From positions 62,001-126,000 of the forward strand of contig JAQSXJ010000005.1 of assembly GCA_029256725.1 (NCBI GenBank): a stretch of 64,000 nt of DNA, in the 5' to 3' direction. The notes beneath the pieces were generated by a model, which had not been told where the DNA came from, did no database searches, and saw only the letters and a list, made by a program, of their open reading frames with translations. Made by a program: the position numbers and the translations under genes. This document shows positions 1 to 9,155 of the stretch, one piece after another (position 1 is the first letter of the stretch; every line of letters begins with the position of its first letter). The DNA comes from Anaerocolumna sp. (GTDB lineage: Bacteria > Bacillota > Clostridia > Lachnospirales > Lachnospiraceae).

Positions 1-946
1 GAGACTTGTAAATTCAGGAACAGAAGCAGTTATGAGTGCCCTCAGGCTTGCCAGAGGTTATACAGGACGTAAAAAGATTATTAAATTCACCGGTTGTTAT
101 CACGGACATTCAGACGGACTTTTGGCTAAAGCAGGTTCCGGCTTATTAACCCAGGCTCTGCCGGATAGTCTTGGAGTGCCAAAAGCATTTACAAAGCATA
201 CTCTCCTGGCTGATTATAACGATGCAGAAGGTGTCAAAGAATTATTCCATAAATATAAAGGTGAGATTGCCGCAGTAATTGTTGAGCCGGTAGCAGCCAA
301 TATGGGTGTTGTGCTTCCGGAACAGGACTTCCTCTCCTTCCTGCGGAAAATAACTGAAGATAACGGAACTCTTCTGGTATTTGACGAGGTTATCACCGGT
401 TTTAGACTGGCTTTAGGTGGTGCTCAGGAATATTTCCATATCAAACCTGACCTTACGACCTTGGGTAAGATTGTGGGAGGCGGAATGCCCATAGGTGCAT
501 ATGGGGGAAGACGAGAAATCATGGAGAAAATAGCTCCCTTAGGACCGGTTTATCAGGCAGGTACCCTTGCTGGCAACCCTCTGTCAACAGCTGCGGGTAT
601 TAAGACCCTTGAGCTGTTAAAGAACTCTCAGGGCTTCTATGAGGAACTGGCAGCGAAAGGAGAGCTGTTAAAGGGCAGAATTCAAACTGCCGGTAAGGGA
701 AGAGTCAAAGTGAATTCTATCGGTTCTTTGTTATGCATTTATTTTGCAGATGAAGAAATTAGAGATTACAACAGTGCCATAACTGCCAGAGTAAAAGATT
801 ATGCGGTGTTTTTTGAGTATCTGTTAGAGAATGGAATTTATGCAGCTCCTTCTCAATTTGAAGCGATGTTCTTATCAGGAGCTCATACAGCAGAGGATGT
901 TGAGTATACGGCACAGACTATTGAAAAGTATTTTGATTCTATATAA
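1..946 (+). CDS. hemL: Glutamate-1-semialdehyde 2,1-aminomutase, 5'-truncated by window edge
   Basis: This is the C-terminal three quarters of a PLP-dependent class III aminotransferase that converts glutamate-1-semialdehyde to 5-aminolevulinate in the C5 route to tetrapyrroles. The reading frame is open from base 2, and the residues before the first visible Met (NSGTEAV) belong to the conserved family core, so the true start lies upstream. Seen motifs are the CYHGHSD segment, the VFDEVITGFR segment that binds PLP, and LGKIVGGGMPIG, whose Lys (codon 467-469) should form the Schiff base. The spacing to the next gene is 21 bases. Cobalamin or heme genes may lie upstream, but that is not visible. 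Confidence 0.95.
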   Translation, partial: RLVNSGTEAVMSALRLARGYTGRKKIIKFTGCYHGHSDGLLAKAGSGLLTQALPDSLGVPKAFTKHTLLADYNDAEGVKELFHKYKGEIAAVIVEPVAANMGVVLPEQDFLSFLRKITEDNGTLLVFDEVITGFRLALGGAQEYFHIKPDLTTLGKIVGGGMPIGAYGGRREIMEKIAPLGPVYQAGTLAGNPLSTAAGIKTLELLKNSQGFYEELAAKGELLKGRIQTAGKGRVKVNSIGSLLCIYFADEEIRDYNSAITARVKDYAVFFEYLLENGIYAAPSQFEAMFLSGAHTAEDVEYTAQTIEKYFDSI

Positions 947-967
947 GAAAAACAGGAGGCATGGCCA

Positions 968-2170
968 ATGAGTGGAATATATATAGTCGGAGGAGGAGCC
1001 TCAGGGCTTTTTGCAGCAATATGTGCAGCAAGAAGAAACAAAAAGGTTACGATACTGGAACACAAGGACAAGCCTGGGAAGAAAATTCTTGCAACAGGTA
1101 ATGGAAAATGCAATTATACCAATCTGATTCAAAAGGAAGATTGCTACCGCAGCAGTAATCCGTTTTTTGCAAGGGAAGTTATTAATGCATTTGATGTTAA
1201 TGCTACCGTTGATTTTTTTAAGGAGATTGGTATTTATCCATTGGATAGAAATGGATACCTGTATCCTAATTCAGGACAGGCTTCTTCTGTATTAGAGGTG
1301 TTATTACTGGAGGCGGAGCGAACCGGTGTTACCATTGAATGCAATGCTCATGTGCAGAAAATTGATAAGAATCTTTCTATTTATACTGCTGATAGAAAAT
1401 ACCAGGCAGACGGTATTATCCTGGCAGCAGGCGGTAAGGCAGCACCTGCCCATGGTTCGGATGGAAGCGGCCTTTCTATCGCCCGTGAATTAGGGCATAA
1501 CATCCTCACACCTTTACCGGCACTTGTACAGCTAAAATCGGGAGCGAAATACTTTAAGACTCTCTCAGGCGTTAGAACAGAAGCGGAAGTCAGACTGTAT
1601 GTTGATCATCAGATGAAAGTATTTGAAAAAGGTGAGGTCTTACTTGCTGAATATGGATTGTCCGGAATTCCGGTAATGCAGATAAGCCGTTATGCAGCAG
1701 AAGCTCTTAGCAGAGGCAGTAAAGTAACAGCAGTACTTGATTTTCTTCCATTTCTCACGAAAGAAGAATTAAAAGAAATGCTGTATATCAGATTAAAGCG
1801 CAATGTGAAAGGGACTCTCGAAGAGGCTTTTCTGGGACTTCTAAATAAGAAACTTGCTTATGTGGCAATAATGGAGAGCAAATTAGATCCCTATAATAGA
1901 ATAAAGGATATAAAAGATTCTCAGCTGATACAACTTGTGAAGCAGTTAAAAGAATGGAAGGTGCCCATAACAGACACACATTCCTTTGAACATGCCCAAG
2001 TAATGGCAGGGGGAATTGACACAAAGGAAATTAATCCTGTAACGATGGAGTCAAAGCTTATAAAAGGACTTTACTTTGCCGGAGAGATTATAGATGTTGA
2101 CGGTACCTGCGGCGGGTATAACCTGCAATGGGCATGGTCCAGCGGTTATGCGGCTGGTACGCATATCTAA
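968..2170 (+). CDS. HI0933/YhiN-family NAD(P)/FAD-dependent oxidoreductase
   Basis: A 400-residue flavoprotein. The N-terminus carries a Rossmann dinucleotide-binding motif (YIVGGGASGLFAA, residues 4-16), followed by PGKKILATGNGKCNYTN, the signature of the HI0933/YhiN (BaiN-like) family. The C-terminus has a second FAD-contacting stretch (LYFAGEIIDVDGTCGGYN) typical of the family. The start at 968 is chosen because AGGAGG (954-959) sits 8 bases upstream; the nearer ATG at 961 is out of frame. The physiological substrate is not known for most members, so no pathway is assigned. Confidence 0.9.
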   Translation: MSGIYIVGGGASGLFAAICAARRNKKVTILEHKDKPGKKILATGNGKCNYTNLIQKEDCYRSSNPFFAREVINAFDVNATVDFFKEIGIYPLDRNGYLYPNSGQASSVLEVLLLEAERTGVTIECNAHVQKIDKNLSIYTADRKYQADGIILAAGGKAAPAHGSDGSGLSIARELGHNILTPLPALVQLKSGAKYFKTLSGVRTEAEVRLYVDHQMKVFEKGEVLLAEYGLSGIPVMQISRYAAEALSRGSKVTAVLDFLPFLTKEELKEMLYIRLKRNVKGTLEEAFLGLLNKKLAYVAIMESKLDPYNRIKDIKDSQLIQLVKQLKEWKVPITDTHSFEHAQVMAGGIDTKEINPVTMESKLIKGLYFAGEIIDVDGTCGGYNLQWAWSSGYAAGTHI

Positions 2171-2323
2171 GCAGGCTGAAATGTGTTTAAATCTGCTATG
2201 ATATCTATTTTAAATTATGTGTATACTAAAACCTTTTACAATTGAAAGGTAACAACTAAAATTCAGCGTATAGAATTAAAAGTAGTTGTTAATTTGCTCT
2301 ATGGGCAGAAAAAGAGGTAAATA

Positions 2324-3964
2324 ATGTTACAAATATCCCAGTTAAAATTAAGAGTTGGTCATAGTTCAGGGGATTTATATAAACTGGCAGCAAAGACTTT
2401 AAAAATAACAGAGCAGGAAATACAAAAGCTTGTTATAACAAAGAAATCCATTGATGCCAGAAAAGAAGATATATTTTATGTCTATCAGGTAGAGGTACAG
2501 ATAGCAGCAGAAGAGAAAAAACTTACAAAGCTGAAGGCACCAAATGTAACAGCTGCACAAGCAGCTGGTTATGATTTTAAACCATCAGGTTTAAATAAGC
2601 TTTCTTCACGGCCTGTTATAGCCGGCTTTGGTCCTGCCGGATTATTCTGCGGATTAATGCTTGCCAGAAGCGGCTATCGCCCTATTATTCTGGAACGAGG
2701 AGAAGAGGTTGACAGGCGTGTAAAATCAGTAGAGGAATTCTGGAAAGGTGAGAAGCTCAAGGTAGAGTCCAATGTTCAATTTGGGGAAGGAGGAGCAGGA
2801 ACTTTTTCTGATGGTAAGCTTAATACCCTTGTTAAGGACAAATGGGGAAGAAATCATGAAGTTCTAAAGATTCTTGCCGAGCATGGAGCACCGGAGGAAA
2901 TCTTATACCTTAACAAACCTCATATTGGTACAGATAAGTTAAGAGATGTGGTAAAAGCCATGAGAGAGGAAATAAAAAGCCTTGGCGGTGAAGTCAGATT
3001 CGACACCTGTCTTACGGATATACAGACTGAAAAGGGAACAATAACAGGAATAGAACTTAACCATAAGGAATTTCTTCCCTGCGATTGTCTCGTGCTGGCG
3101 TTAGGACACAGTGCAAGGGATACCTTTAAGCTTCTCTGGGAGAAGAAAATGAAACTGACACCAAAATCCTTTGCTATTGGACTTCGTATGGAACACCCGC
3201 AGATTCTTATCAGCCGGAATCAGTATGGTGACAGGTACACAGAACTTCCACCGGCAGATTACAAACTGACTCACAATGCTGTGAATGGCAGAGGAATTTA
3301 CTCCTTTTGCATGTGTCCCGGAGGGTTTGTTGTAAATGCTTCTTCGGAAGAAGGACGTCTTGCAGTAAATGGTATGAGTAATCATGCCAGAGATGAAAGG
3401 AATGCAAACAGTGCGTTGATCGTAACAGTTACCCCGGAAGATTTTAAGGGAACTGTTCTAAAAGACGGACAGGCGTTTCAAGAGATGTATGGAGGGACTC
3501 CTTTAGAGGAGAATCCTATGATAGGTGTTGAGTTTCAGAGGATTTGGGAAGCGAAAGCTTATGAAGCAGGAAAAGGTCGTATACCGGTGCAGCTCTATGG
3601 CGATTTCAAACATAACAGGGCAAGCAGCGGCTTTGGCAGTATAACGCCTAACACCAAAGGTGATTATAACCTGGCAAACTTAAGGGATTGCCTGCCGGAA
3701 TACGTATCAACTGCACTGATAGACGGAATCCAGGCTTTTGAGAGAAGAATAGAAGGCTTTTCTAACGAAGAGGCGGTTTTAGCCGGAGTAGAGACAAGAA
3801 CCTCTTCACCCCTTCGTATGGAAAGAGATGAGTTCTTTGAATCCAGTATAAAAGGGATGTATCCCTGTGGTGAAGGTGCTGGCTATGCCGGTGGTATCAC
3901 TTCTGCAGCAATTGATGGAATCAAGGTATTTGAAGCTATTGCTTCCAAATATAAGGCAGATTAA
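2324..3964 (+). CDS. FAD-dependent dehydrogenase (COG2509-type)
   Basis: A 546-residue flavoprotein. Residues 1-80 form a small N-terminal domain with the sequence pattern LKITEQEIQKLVITKKSIDARK, here cited by its ends LKITEQ and SIDARK, which is usual in this uncharacterised family. A Rossmann motif follows (VIAGFGPAGLFCGL, about residue 98) and then the ERG(E)EVDRR segment. GAGTFSDGKLNT and a C-terminal GEGAGYAGGITSAAIDG are family hallmarks. A 153-base AT-rich gap separates it from the preceding flavoprotein. Function is unknown for the family; it is often described as a predicted dehydrogenase. Confidence 0.88.
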   Translation: MLQISQLKLRVGHSSGDLYKLAAKTLKITEQEIQKLVITKKSIDARKEDIFYVYQVEVQIAAEEKKLTKLKAPNVTAAQAAGYDFKPSGLNKLSSRPVIAGFGPAGLFCGLMLARSGYRPIILERGEEVDRRVKSVEEFWKGEKLKVESNVQFGEGGAGTFSDGKLNTLVKDKWGRNHEVLKILAEHGAPEEILYLNKPHIGTDKLRDVVKAMREEIKSLGGEVRFDTCLTDIQTEKGTITGIELNHKEFLPCDCLVLALGHSARDTFKLLWEKKMKLTPKSFAIGLRMEHPQILISRNQYGDRYTELPPADYKLTHNAVNGRGIYSFCMCPGGFVVNASSEEGRLAVNGMSNHARDERNANSALIVTVTPEDFKGTVLKDGQAFQEMYGGTPLEENPMIGVEFQRIWEAKAYEAGKGRIPVQLYGDFKHNRASSGFGSITPNTKGDYNLANLRDCLPEYVSTALIDGIQAFERRIEGFSNEEAVLAGVETRTSSPLRMERDEFFESSIKGMYPCGEGAGYAGGITSAAIDGIKVFEAIASKYKAD

Positions 3965-4084
3965 GCATATAATTAGAATGAAGTGGAATTATATGTATAC
4001 CAATAGAGTAACATGGTAAAGGAATACAGTATTTTTATCAAAAATACAAAGCGGATATTTACACCGCATGGAAATTAATGTACA

Positions 4085-4101
4085 ATAACAATAATTGTTA
4101 T
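4085..4101. repeat. Small palindrome upstream of proB
   Basis: ATAACAAT and ATTGTTAT flank a single A, giving a 17-base dyad 62 bases before the proB start. It could be an operator or chance in AT-rich DNA. A second small inverted repeat (GTATTTTT/AAAAATAC) lies at about 4028-4046. Confidence 0.3.
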
Positions 4102-4162
4102 GAATATTAAGAGGGCTGTCATCATAGAGAGGGAATAAGCCTCAGGGAAGGATGAATCATAA

Positions 4163-5014
4163 GTGTCTTGCAGAGAACTGTTAAAGGATAAGAAAAGGAT
4201 TGTTATTAAGATTGGATCATCTTCATTGACTCATGAAGAAACAGGACGTATCAACCTTTCTAAAATGGAGAAATTAGTACGTATACTAACGGATATCAGA
4301 AATCAGGGGAAAGATATTATATTGGTATCTTCCGGTGCCATTGCAGTAGGCAAGGAAACCCTGGGGCTGCAAAAAAGGCCTGCTGAGAAGGCTGAGAAGC
4401 AGGCTTGTGCGGCAGTTGGCCAGGCCAGACTGATGATGGTATATCAGAAGTTATTTGCGGAATACAATCAGATTCCGGCACAGATATTAATGACCAAATA
4501 TACAATGATTAATGATATCAGCAGAGAAAATGCTTCTAACACCTTTGAAGAACTGTTCCGAAAAGGAGTTATCCCAATTGTAAATGAAAATGATACCGTT
4601 TCTACCGATGAGATTGAGTTCGGTGATAATGATACGCTGTCAGCCATTGTTACTGCACTGATACAAGCTGACCTCTTAATACTGCTGTCTGATATAGACG
4701 GACTCTATACGGATGATCCAAAGAAAAATCCCGAAGCTGAGTTTATAGATTATGTTGAGCAAATTGATGCTGATCTTAATAATATGGCGAAGGATTCAGC
4801 ATCTTTAGTAGGTACAGGCGGAATGGCAACAAAGATCAGTGCTGCTAAGATTGCTACAGCTTCTGGTGCAGACATGGTAATAGCCAATGGCGAGGATGTC
4901 AGTGTAATCAGTGCTATTGTAAGCGGAGAGAAGAAAGGTACATTCTTTAAGGCTCATAGAGATGAACAGTTTAAATTATTGGACTATATCAGTACAAAAC
5001 AATACTCCAAATAA
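4163..5014 (+). CDS. proB: Glutamate 5-kinase
   Basis: ProB phosphorylates L-glutamate with ATP, the first step of proline synthesis in the cytoplasm. The 283-residue amino acid kinase domain shows VIKIGSSSLT (residues 13-22), LVSSGAIAVG, VPIVNENDTV-like VIPIVNENDTVS, and the metal/nucleotide segment LLSDIDGLYTDDP, followed by GTGGMATKISAA. There is no PUA domain, so this is the short form seen in many Firmicutes. Translation is read from GTG at 4163, with an AGGGAAGGA ribosome site at 4144-4152. ProA lies 1 kb downstream, separated by two unrelated genes. Confidence 0.96.
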   Translation: MSCRELLKDKKRIVIKIGSSSLTHEETGRINLSKMEKLVRILTDIRNQGKDIILVSSGAIAVGKETLGLQKRPAEKAEKQACAAVGQARLMMVYQKLFAEYNQIPAQILMTKYTMINDISRENASNTFEELFRKGVIPIVNENDTVSTDEIEFGDNDTLSAIVTALIQADLLILLSDIDGLYTDDPKKNPEAEFIDYVEQIDADLNNMAKDSASLVGTGGMATKISAAKIATASGADMVIANGEDVSVISAIVSGEKKGTFFKAHRDEQFKLLDYISTKQYSK

Positions 5015-5078
5015 GAAAATAGAGTGTATTAGTAAACTGTAATAAGTTTATAAACACACATTAAGAAGAGGAATACAA

Positions 5079-5288
5079 ATGGAAGATTCAAAATTGACAA
5101 GAATAAATGAATTATATAAAAAATCTCAGGAAACAGGTCTAACAGCGGAAGAAAAAGAAGAACAGGTGAAACTTCGCAGCGAGTACATCCAATCTGTGAG
5201 AAATAATTTAAGAGGTACGCTTAATCAGATAAGTATCTTAAATCCTGACGGGACTGTAACTGAGCTTTCAAAGAAGGATAAACACTAA
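5079..5288 (+). CDS. DUF896 (YnzC/UPF0291) small protein
   Basis: A 69-residue soluble helical protein. It matches the DUF896 family by its pattern LTRINELYKKSQETGLTAEE, then KLRSEYIQSVRNNLRGTL and the acidic C-terminal tail. The B. subtilis member YnzC is a short helix-loop-helix protein of unknown function. GAAGAGGA at 5065-5072 is the ribosome site. The stop codon overlaps the start of the next gene by one base (TAATG), so the two are probably translationally coupled. Confidence 0.88.
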   Translation: MEDSKLTRINELYKKSQETGLTAEEKEEQVKLRSEYIQSVRNNLRGTLNQISILNPDGTVTELSKKDKH

Positions 5289-5845
5289 TGATAAAGGAAG
5301 AAATCAGGCAGGTAATCAGAAGGCAGAAAGCATCACTCTCAAAGGATGTAATAGACCTGCAGAGCAGTTTGATTAGAGAGCAATTCCTGGCATTAAAAGA
5401 ATATAAGGAGAGCAGTCAGATAATACTCTATGCTGCATTTAACCAAGAGGTAAATACGCTGCCTTTAATCAGGCAGGCTCTCCTTGATGGCAAGAAGGTA
5501 GCACTTCCACGCGTGATGAAAGATAATATCGAATTTTACTATATCAGCTCTCTTACTGATCTGGCAGAAAGTTCTTTTGGAATTCCTGAGCCGGAGCCTG
5601 TAGATAAACTTGAATGGGAGAAGGGCAGCAATTTGATTTTAGTACCGGGTCTGGCCTTTGATAAACAGGGAAATCGCATAGGCTACGGAAAGAGCTATTA
5701 TGACAGGTATTTTGGGGCTCACCGGGAATCATTTCTAAAGATTTGTTTTGCATATGGTTTTCAGGTTTATGAGGAAATACCTTTTGAAACTCACGATGTT
5801 AAAATAGATATTCTTATAACAGAAGATGGTGTATTAAGAATATAA
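5288..5845 (+). CDS. 5-formyltetrahydrofolate cyclo-ligase
   Basis: A 185-residue member of the 5-FTHF cyclo-ligase family (MTHFS, YqgN-like), which converts 5-formyl-THF to 5,10-methenyl-THF with ATP. The N-terminus has the Arg/Lys-rich helix (IRQVIRRQKASL), and the C-terminal half has the characteristic LILVPGLAFDKQGNRIGYGKG-like signature, here LVPGLAFDKQGNRIGYG followed by KSYYDRYF. It overlaps the DUF896 stop by one base. Its placement between proB and proA is unusual for a folate gene and suggests a mixed transcript. Confidence 0.93.
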   Translation: MIKEEIRQVIRRQKASLSKDVIDLQSSLIREQFLALKEYKESSQIILYAAFNQEVNTLPLIRQALLDGKKVALPRVMKDNIEFYYISSLTDLAESSFGIPEPEPVDKLEWEKGSNLILVPGLAFDKQGNRIGYGKSYYDRYFGAHRESFLKICFAYGFQVYEEIPFETHDVKIDILITEDGVLRI

Positions 5846-6052
5846 AACTGGTGTCTTAACTTCAGAATTTGTTTAGTTGTTTGCGTTAATATAAGCTCAG
5901 ATAAAAAAAGACAAACAGGCTACTACAAACCGGAACGCCTATCCCGGCATAAAGAAATTATCAAACACGCCCAGGACATGTAATCGATTGTTCAATTAAA
6001 TCAATGTTTATGATATTTTATAAAGATAAGAATTAACAGAAAGGGTGATTTC

Positions 6053-7297
6053 ATGGAATTAGTAGAAATAGGACAAAAGGCAAAAAAAGCAGCAACCAGT
6101 TTAAATACTCTCAGTCAGGAAAAGAAAATTGCCGGATTGAAAGCAGCAGCCCAAGCATTAAAAGGTCACACGGATAAAATACTTCAAGCTAATTCTTTAG
6201 ATGTGGAAAATGCCAAAGAAAACGATATGACGGATGCGCTTATTGACAGACTGCGGTTAACAGAAGCCAGGATTGAGGCAATGGCGGAAGGTCTTATTGA
6301 TATTGCAGGTTTAGAGGATCCTATCGGTGAAGTCTTATCCATGAAAGAAAGACCAAATGGACTGTTGATTGGACAGAAAAGGGTTCCAATGGGAGTTATC
6401 GGTATTATTTATGAATCCAGACCAAATGTAACAGCAGATGCTTTCGGTTTATGTTTTAAAACTGGTAATGCAGTGATATTAAGAGGTGGTAGCGATGCAA
6501 TTCATTCCAACACTGCCATAGTTGATGTTATAAGAGAAGCACTTGATCGTACTGGCATAACAGAAGATGCCATACAATTGGTTATGGACACCAGCAGAGA
6601 AACTGCAAAACAGTTAATGTGCCTGAATAAGTATATTGATCTTTTAATACCCAGAGGTGGTGCGGGACTTATTAAAACAGTAGTAGAAAACAGTACCATT
6701 CCGGTAATAGAGACAGGCACCGGCAACTGCCACATATTTGTGGATGAAACCGCTGATTTTGAGATGGCTCTAAATATTATACACAATGCCAAGACCCAGC
6801 GTCTGGGTGTCTGTAATGCTTGTGAGTCCTTGGTAGTGCATAGCAGAATAAAAGAAACATTTATTCCGGCTTTATATGAAATGCTTGAGGAGAATCAGGT
6901 TGTTATCAGAGGGGATGAAATTTCCAGAGAAATTTGCCCGAATATAGAAGCAGCAACTGAGGAAGATTATGCTACGGAATATCTGGATAAAATTATATCC
7001 TTAAAAGTAGTGGATTCCATTGAGGAAGCCATCGAGCATATTAATCAATATAATACCGGTCACTCAGAAGCAATTATTACAAAAGACTATAACAATTCCA
7101 TGAAATTTCATAACGAGATAGATGCAGCAGCAGTTTATGTTAATGCGTCAACCCGTTTTACCGATGGCGCAGAGTTTGGGTTTGGAGCAGAAATCGGAAT
7201 CAGTACTCAAAAACTTCATGCCAGAGGACCTATGGGACTACATGCATTAACTTCTACGAAATATATCATTTTCGGCAGTGGACAAACAAGACCCTAA
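6053..7297 (+). CDS. proA: Gamma-glutamyl phosphate reductase
   Basis: ProA reduces gamma-glutamyl phosphate to glutamate-5-semialdehyde with NADPH, the second step of proline synthesis. The 414-residue aldehyde dehydrogenase-fold protein has [38 protein letters not shown], and the active-site Cys in [33 protein letters not shown] is the C-terminal family signature. The ribosome site is AAAGGGTG at 6040-6047. The 207-base gap upstream shows no clear promoter or terminator, so co-transcription with proB remains possible. Confidence 0.96.
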   Translation: MELVEIGQKAKKAATSLNTLSQEKKIAGLKAAAQALKGHTDKILQANSLDVENAKENDMTDALIDRLRLTEARIEAMAEGLIDIAGLEDPIGEVLSMKERPNGLLIGQKRVPMGVIGIIYESRPNVTADAFGLCFKTGNAVILRGGSDAIHSNTAIVDVIREALDRTGITEDAIQLVMDTSRETAKQLMCLNKYIDLLIPRGGAGLIKTVVENSTIPVIETGTGNCHIFVDETADFEMALNIIHNAKTQRLGVCNACESLVVHSRIKETFIPALYEMLEENQVVIRGDEISREICPNIEAATEEDYATEYLDKIISLKVVDSIEEAIEHINQYNTGHSEAIITKDYNNSMKFHNEIDAAAVYVNASTRFTDGAEFGFGAEIGISTQKLHARGPMGLHALTSTKYIIFGSGQTRP

Positions 7298-7334
7298 GGA
7301 AAATGGTTACGTAAACTACAAAACGAATTTAAAC

Positions 7335-7419
7335 TGCCTATGGAATTTGATTTATCAAGGGCGTGTCAGAATATCTTTCTATGAAGTGACACATTCCGGT
7401 GAATCCTGTTGCATAGGCA
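7335..7419 (+). repeat. Inverted repeats downstream of proA
   Basis: TGCCTATG (7335-7342) pairs with CATAGGCA (7412-7419), and inside it GTGTCA (near 7364) pairs with TGACAC (near 7386). A short T run follows (TTTTAG). It may act as a weak terminator for proA. Confidence 0.4.
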
Positions 7420-7470
7420 TTTTAGCAGTCAGTGATAATTCAATTTAATTACATACAAAGAGGGGCAGAT

Positions 7471-7983
7471 ATGAATAAGCTGGAAAGACTGTTACATAAG
7501 GCAAAGAAATTACAGGAGCCAGAAGCAGGCACTGTTCAGGAGTATAATGATACACTGTGGGATTTAGGACGGCAGGTATTGACTCTTTATATTAAAGGTA
7601 AAATAAATATTGAAAAAAATAGCGTCTGTCAAGTTCGTGACGAGGATGAATTAAATCTCAGCAGTTTTGTGAAAGAGGCTGGGAAATATCCGCCTGCGGG
7701 AAAAGACCGTGAAGTTGATGAATGCAGATTTACAGAAGCCATAGCGTACTGTCATCTTGATTTGTCTAAGGTGACAGAAGAAGCAGCCGGTAACAGATAT
7801 CACGTTTCTTACAATTATTATCGCGGTGATAATAATCCTAGAGGAGTACCTGCAGCACTTGCAGATTTGATTTTAAGAGTATTTCGGATATGTAGTTATT
7901 ATGATATTGATATTGAAACTGTCATAAATGAAAAGCATGAACATTATAAAAAGAATTTAATCGAAAATAAGTATTTGCATTAA
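7471..7983 (+). CDS. MazG-like NTP pyrophosphohydrolase-type protein
   Basis: A 170-residue soluble protein. The C-terminal part (about residues 120-165) reads GVPAALADLILRVFRICSYY then DIDIETVINEKHEHYKKN, which resembles the last helices of MazG-like all-alpha NTP pyrophosphatases, where an Asp and an ExxxKxExN-type motif occur. The first half is not recognised. The start at 7471 is preferred over 7432 because GAGGGG lies 7457-7465 just upstream. It stands alone, between proA and a secreted protein gene. The assignment is by motif resemblance only. Confidence 0.55.
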   Translation: MNKLERLLHKAKKLQEPEAGTVQEYNDTLWDLGRQVLTLYIKGKINIEKNSVCQVRDEDELNLSSFVKEAGKYPPAGKDREVDECRFTEAIAYCHLDLSKVTEEAAGNRYHVSYNYYRGDNNPRGVPAALADLILRVFRICSYYDIDIETVINEKHEHYKKNLIENKYLH

Positions 7984-8142
7984 TAGGGGAGAATATAAAG
8001 TTGTATATTCATAATAATATTGGTTGCTTCTGATATTATAGACATGGATAATCGGCATTTATATAAATTAAATTATTAATATACAGTAGAAAAGATGCAT
8101 GTTATAATTTACCTGTATATAAAGTAATAGGGGGAAAGTAAG

Positions 8143-8760
8143 TTGAAAAAGTACAAAAGATATTTAGTTTTATTTACTGCCTTGGCAATATTTCTTAGCT
8201 GGAGCAGTCAAGCATTACATGTTAGTGCAGCGGCTAAAGTAACAAAAATTGTTCAATCCTATATCGAAGACTCAGAAAACAATAGGCAGAGGAGTGTATT
8301 AAAAGGCTATACCAAAGCAGGAAAGCTTGTGTGGACCTACAAAACAGGGTGGGCAGTTCAAACGGAGTTAGAAACCATATCTCCCTATTTTAAAAATAAT
8401 AATATAATCTATGTGGTTGTTGAAAGTAAAGTTATTGCATTAAACAATAACACAGGCAAAGTGCTTTGGAAAACCAAAAGTGTAGCTGGTGCTTCTGTAC
8501 ATTATGCATTTGATAAAAAAGGTGTTCTGTATATTGGCGGTTATTACGGACCCGATGTTGTAGCAATTGATAAAAAAGGTAAAGTCCTATGGCAAGTCGC
8601 TGATGCTTCAAATGGAAAAGCTTATTGGCCATATAAAATTAATTTGTTGTCTGATAAGATAGAAATCGTTTATGACAGTGATTCAGAATATGAAGGAAGA
8701 GCATATGTGGATTACAAAGGTAAGATATTGGAGTATAAAGAAGTAATAAGAAAAAATTAA
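8143..8760 (+). CDS. Secreted PQQ/WD-like repeat protein
   Basis: A 205-residue exported protein read from TTG at 8143, with AGGGGGAAAG just upstream. Residues 1-29 form a signal peptide (basic KKYKR, hydrophobic core, then VSAAA). The mature part has at least three short beta-propeller-like blades marked by GKLVWTYKTG, TGKVLWKTKS and KGKVLWQVAD, as in PQQ-binding-like repeats. That is too few for a closed propeller, so it may be a partial or open form. Its role is unknown. Confidence 0.6.
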   Translation: MKKYKRYLVLFTALAIFLSWSSQALHVSAAAKVTKIVQSYIEDSENNRQRSVLKGYTKAGKLVWTYKTGWAVQTELETISPYFKNNNIIYVVVESKVIALNNNTGKVLWKTKSVAGASVHYAFDKKGVLYIGGYYGPDVVAIDKKGKVLWQVADASNGKAYWPYKINLLSDKIEIVYDSDSEYEGRAYVDYKGKILEYKEVIRKN

Positions 8761-8853
8761 TATATTTATGCTGGGTATTAGTGCAATACCACCAGTTTTT
8801 ACTTAGTAATCATAGTTGTTTTTCTGATTTTGTTATGAGAGGATGAGAGCATT

Positions 8854-9012
8854 ATGTTAATATCGCTATTTCTGATATTTTTATATTTAACAGTTGGTTT
8901 TGTATTTTTTCGCTTGGCTGTGTATTTCGGAAAGAAATTATTTCGTTTCCATAACTTATTTATATATTTAAAGAGAACCATCTTAAAATTAAGATACAGA
9001 TATGTTAAATAG
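8854..9012 (+). CDS. Possible small membrane protein (52 aa)
   Basis: An open frame of 52 codons, in the 395-base gap between 8761 and 9155. The first 25 residues are strongly hydrophobic (MLISLFLIFLYLTVGFVFF), and the rest is basic (KKLF, LKRTILKLRYRYVK). A purine-rich GAGAGGATGAG lies 5-15 bases upstream. It looks like a single-pass small membrane protein but could be chance in AT-rich DNA. The rest of the gap shows nothing clear. Confidence 0.3.
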   Translation: MLISLFLIFLYLTVGFVFFRLAVYFGKKLFRFHNLFIYLKRTILKLRYRYVK

Positions 9013-9155
9013 TGCTGTTAGAGATTTTCTCTAAGCCTGTACATTGCTGTTAAGCCCTGCTTTGAGTTACTTGAGTATTGTATTTTCAGGCTACATAAGA
9101 TATAATTTTAGGATGCAGCACCAGATAAATGTATATTGAAAGTTGAGAATATGGA

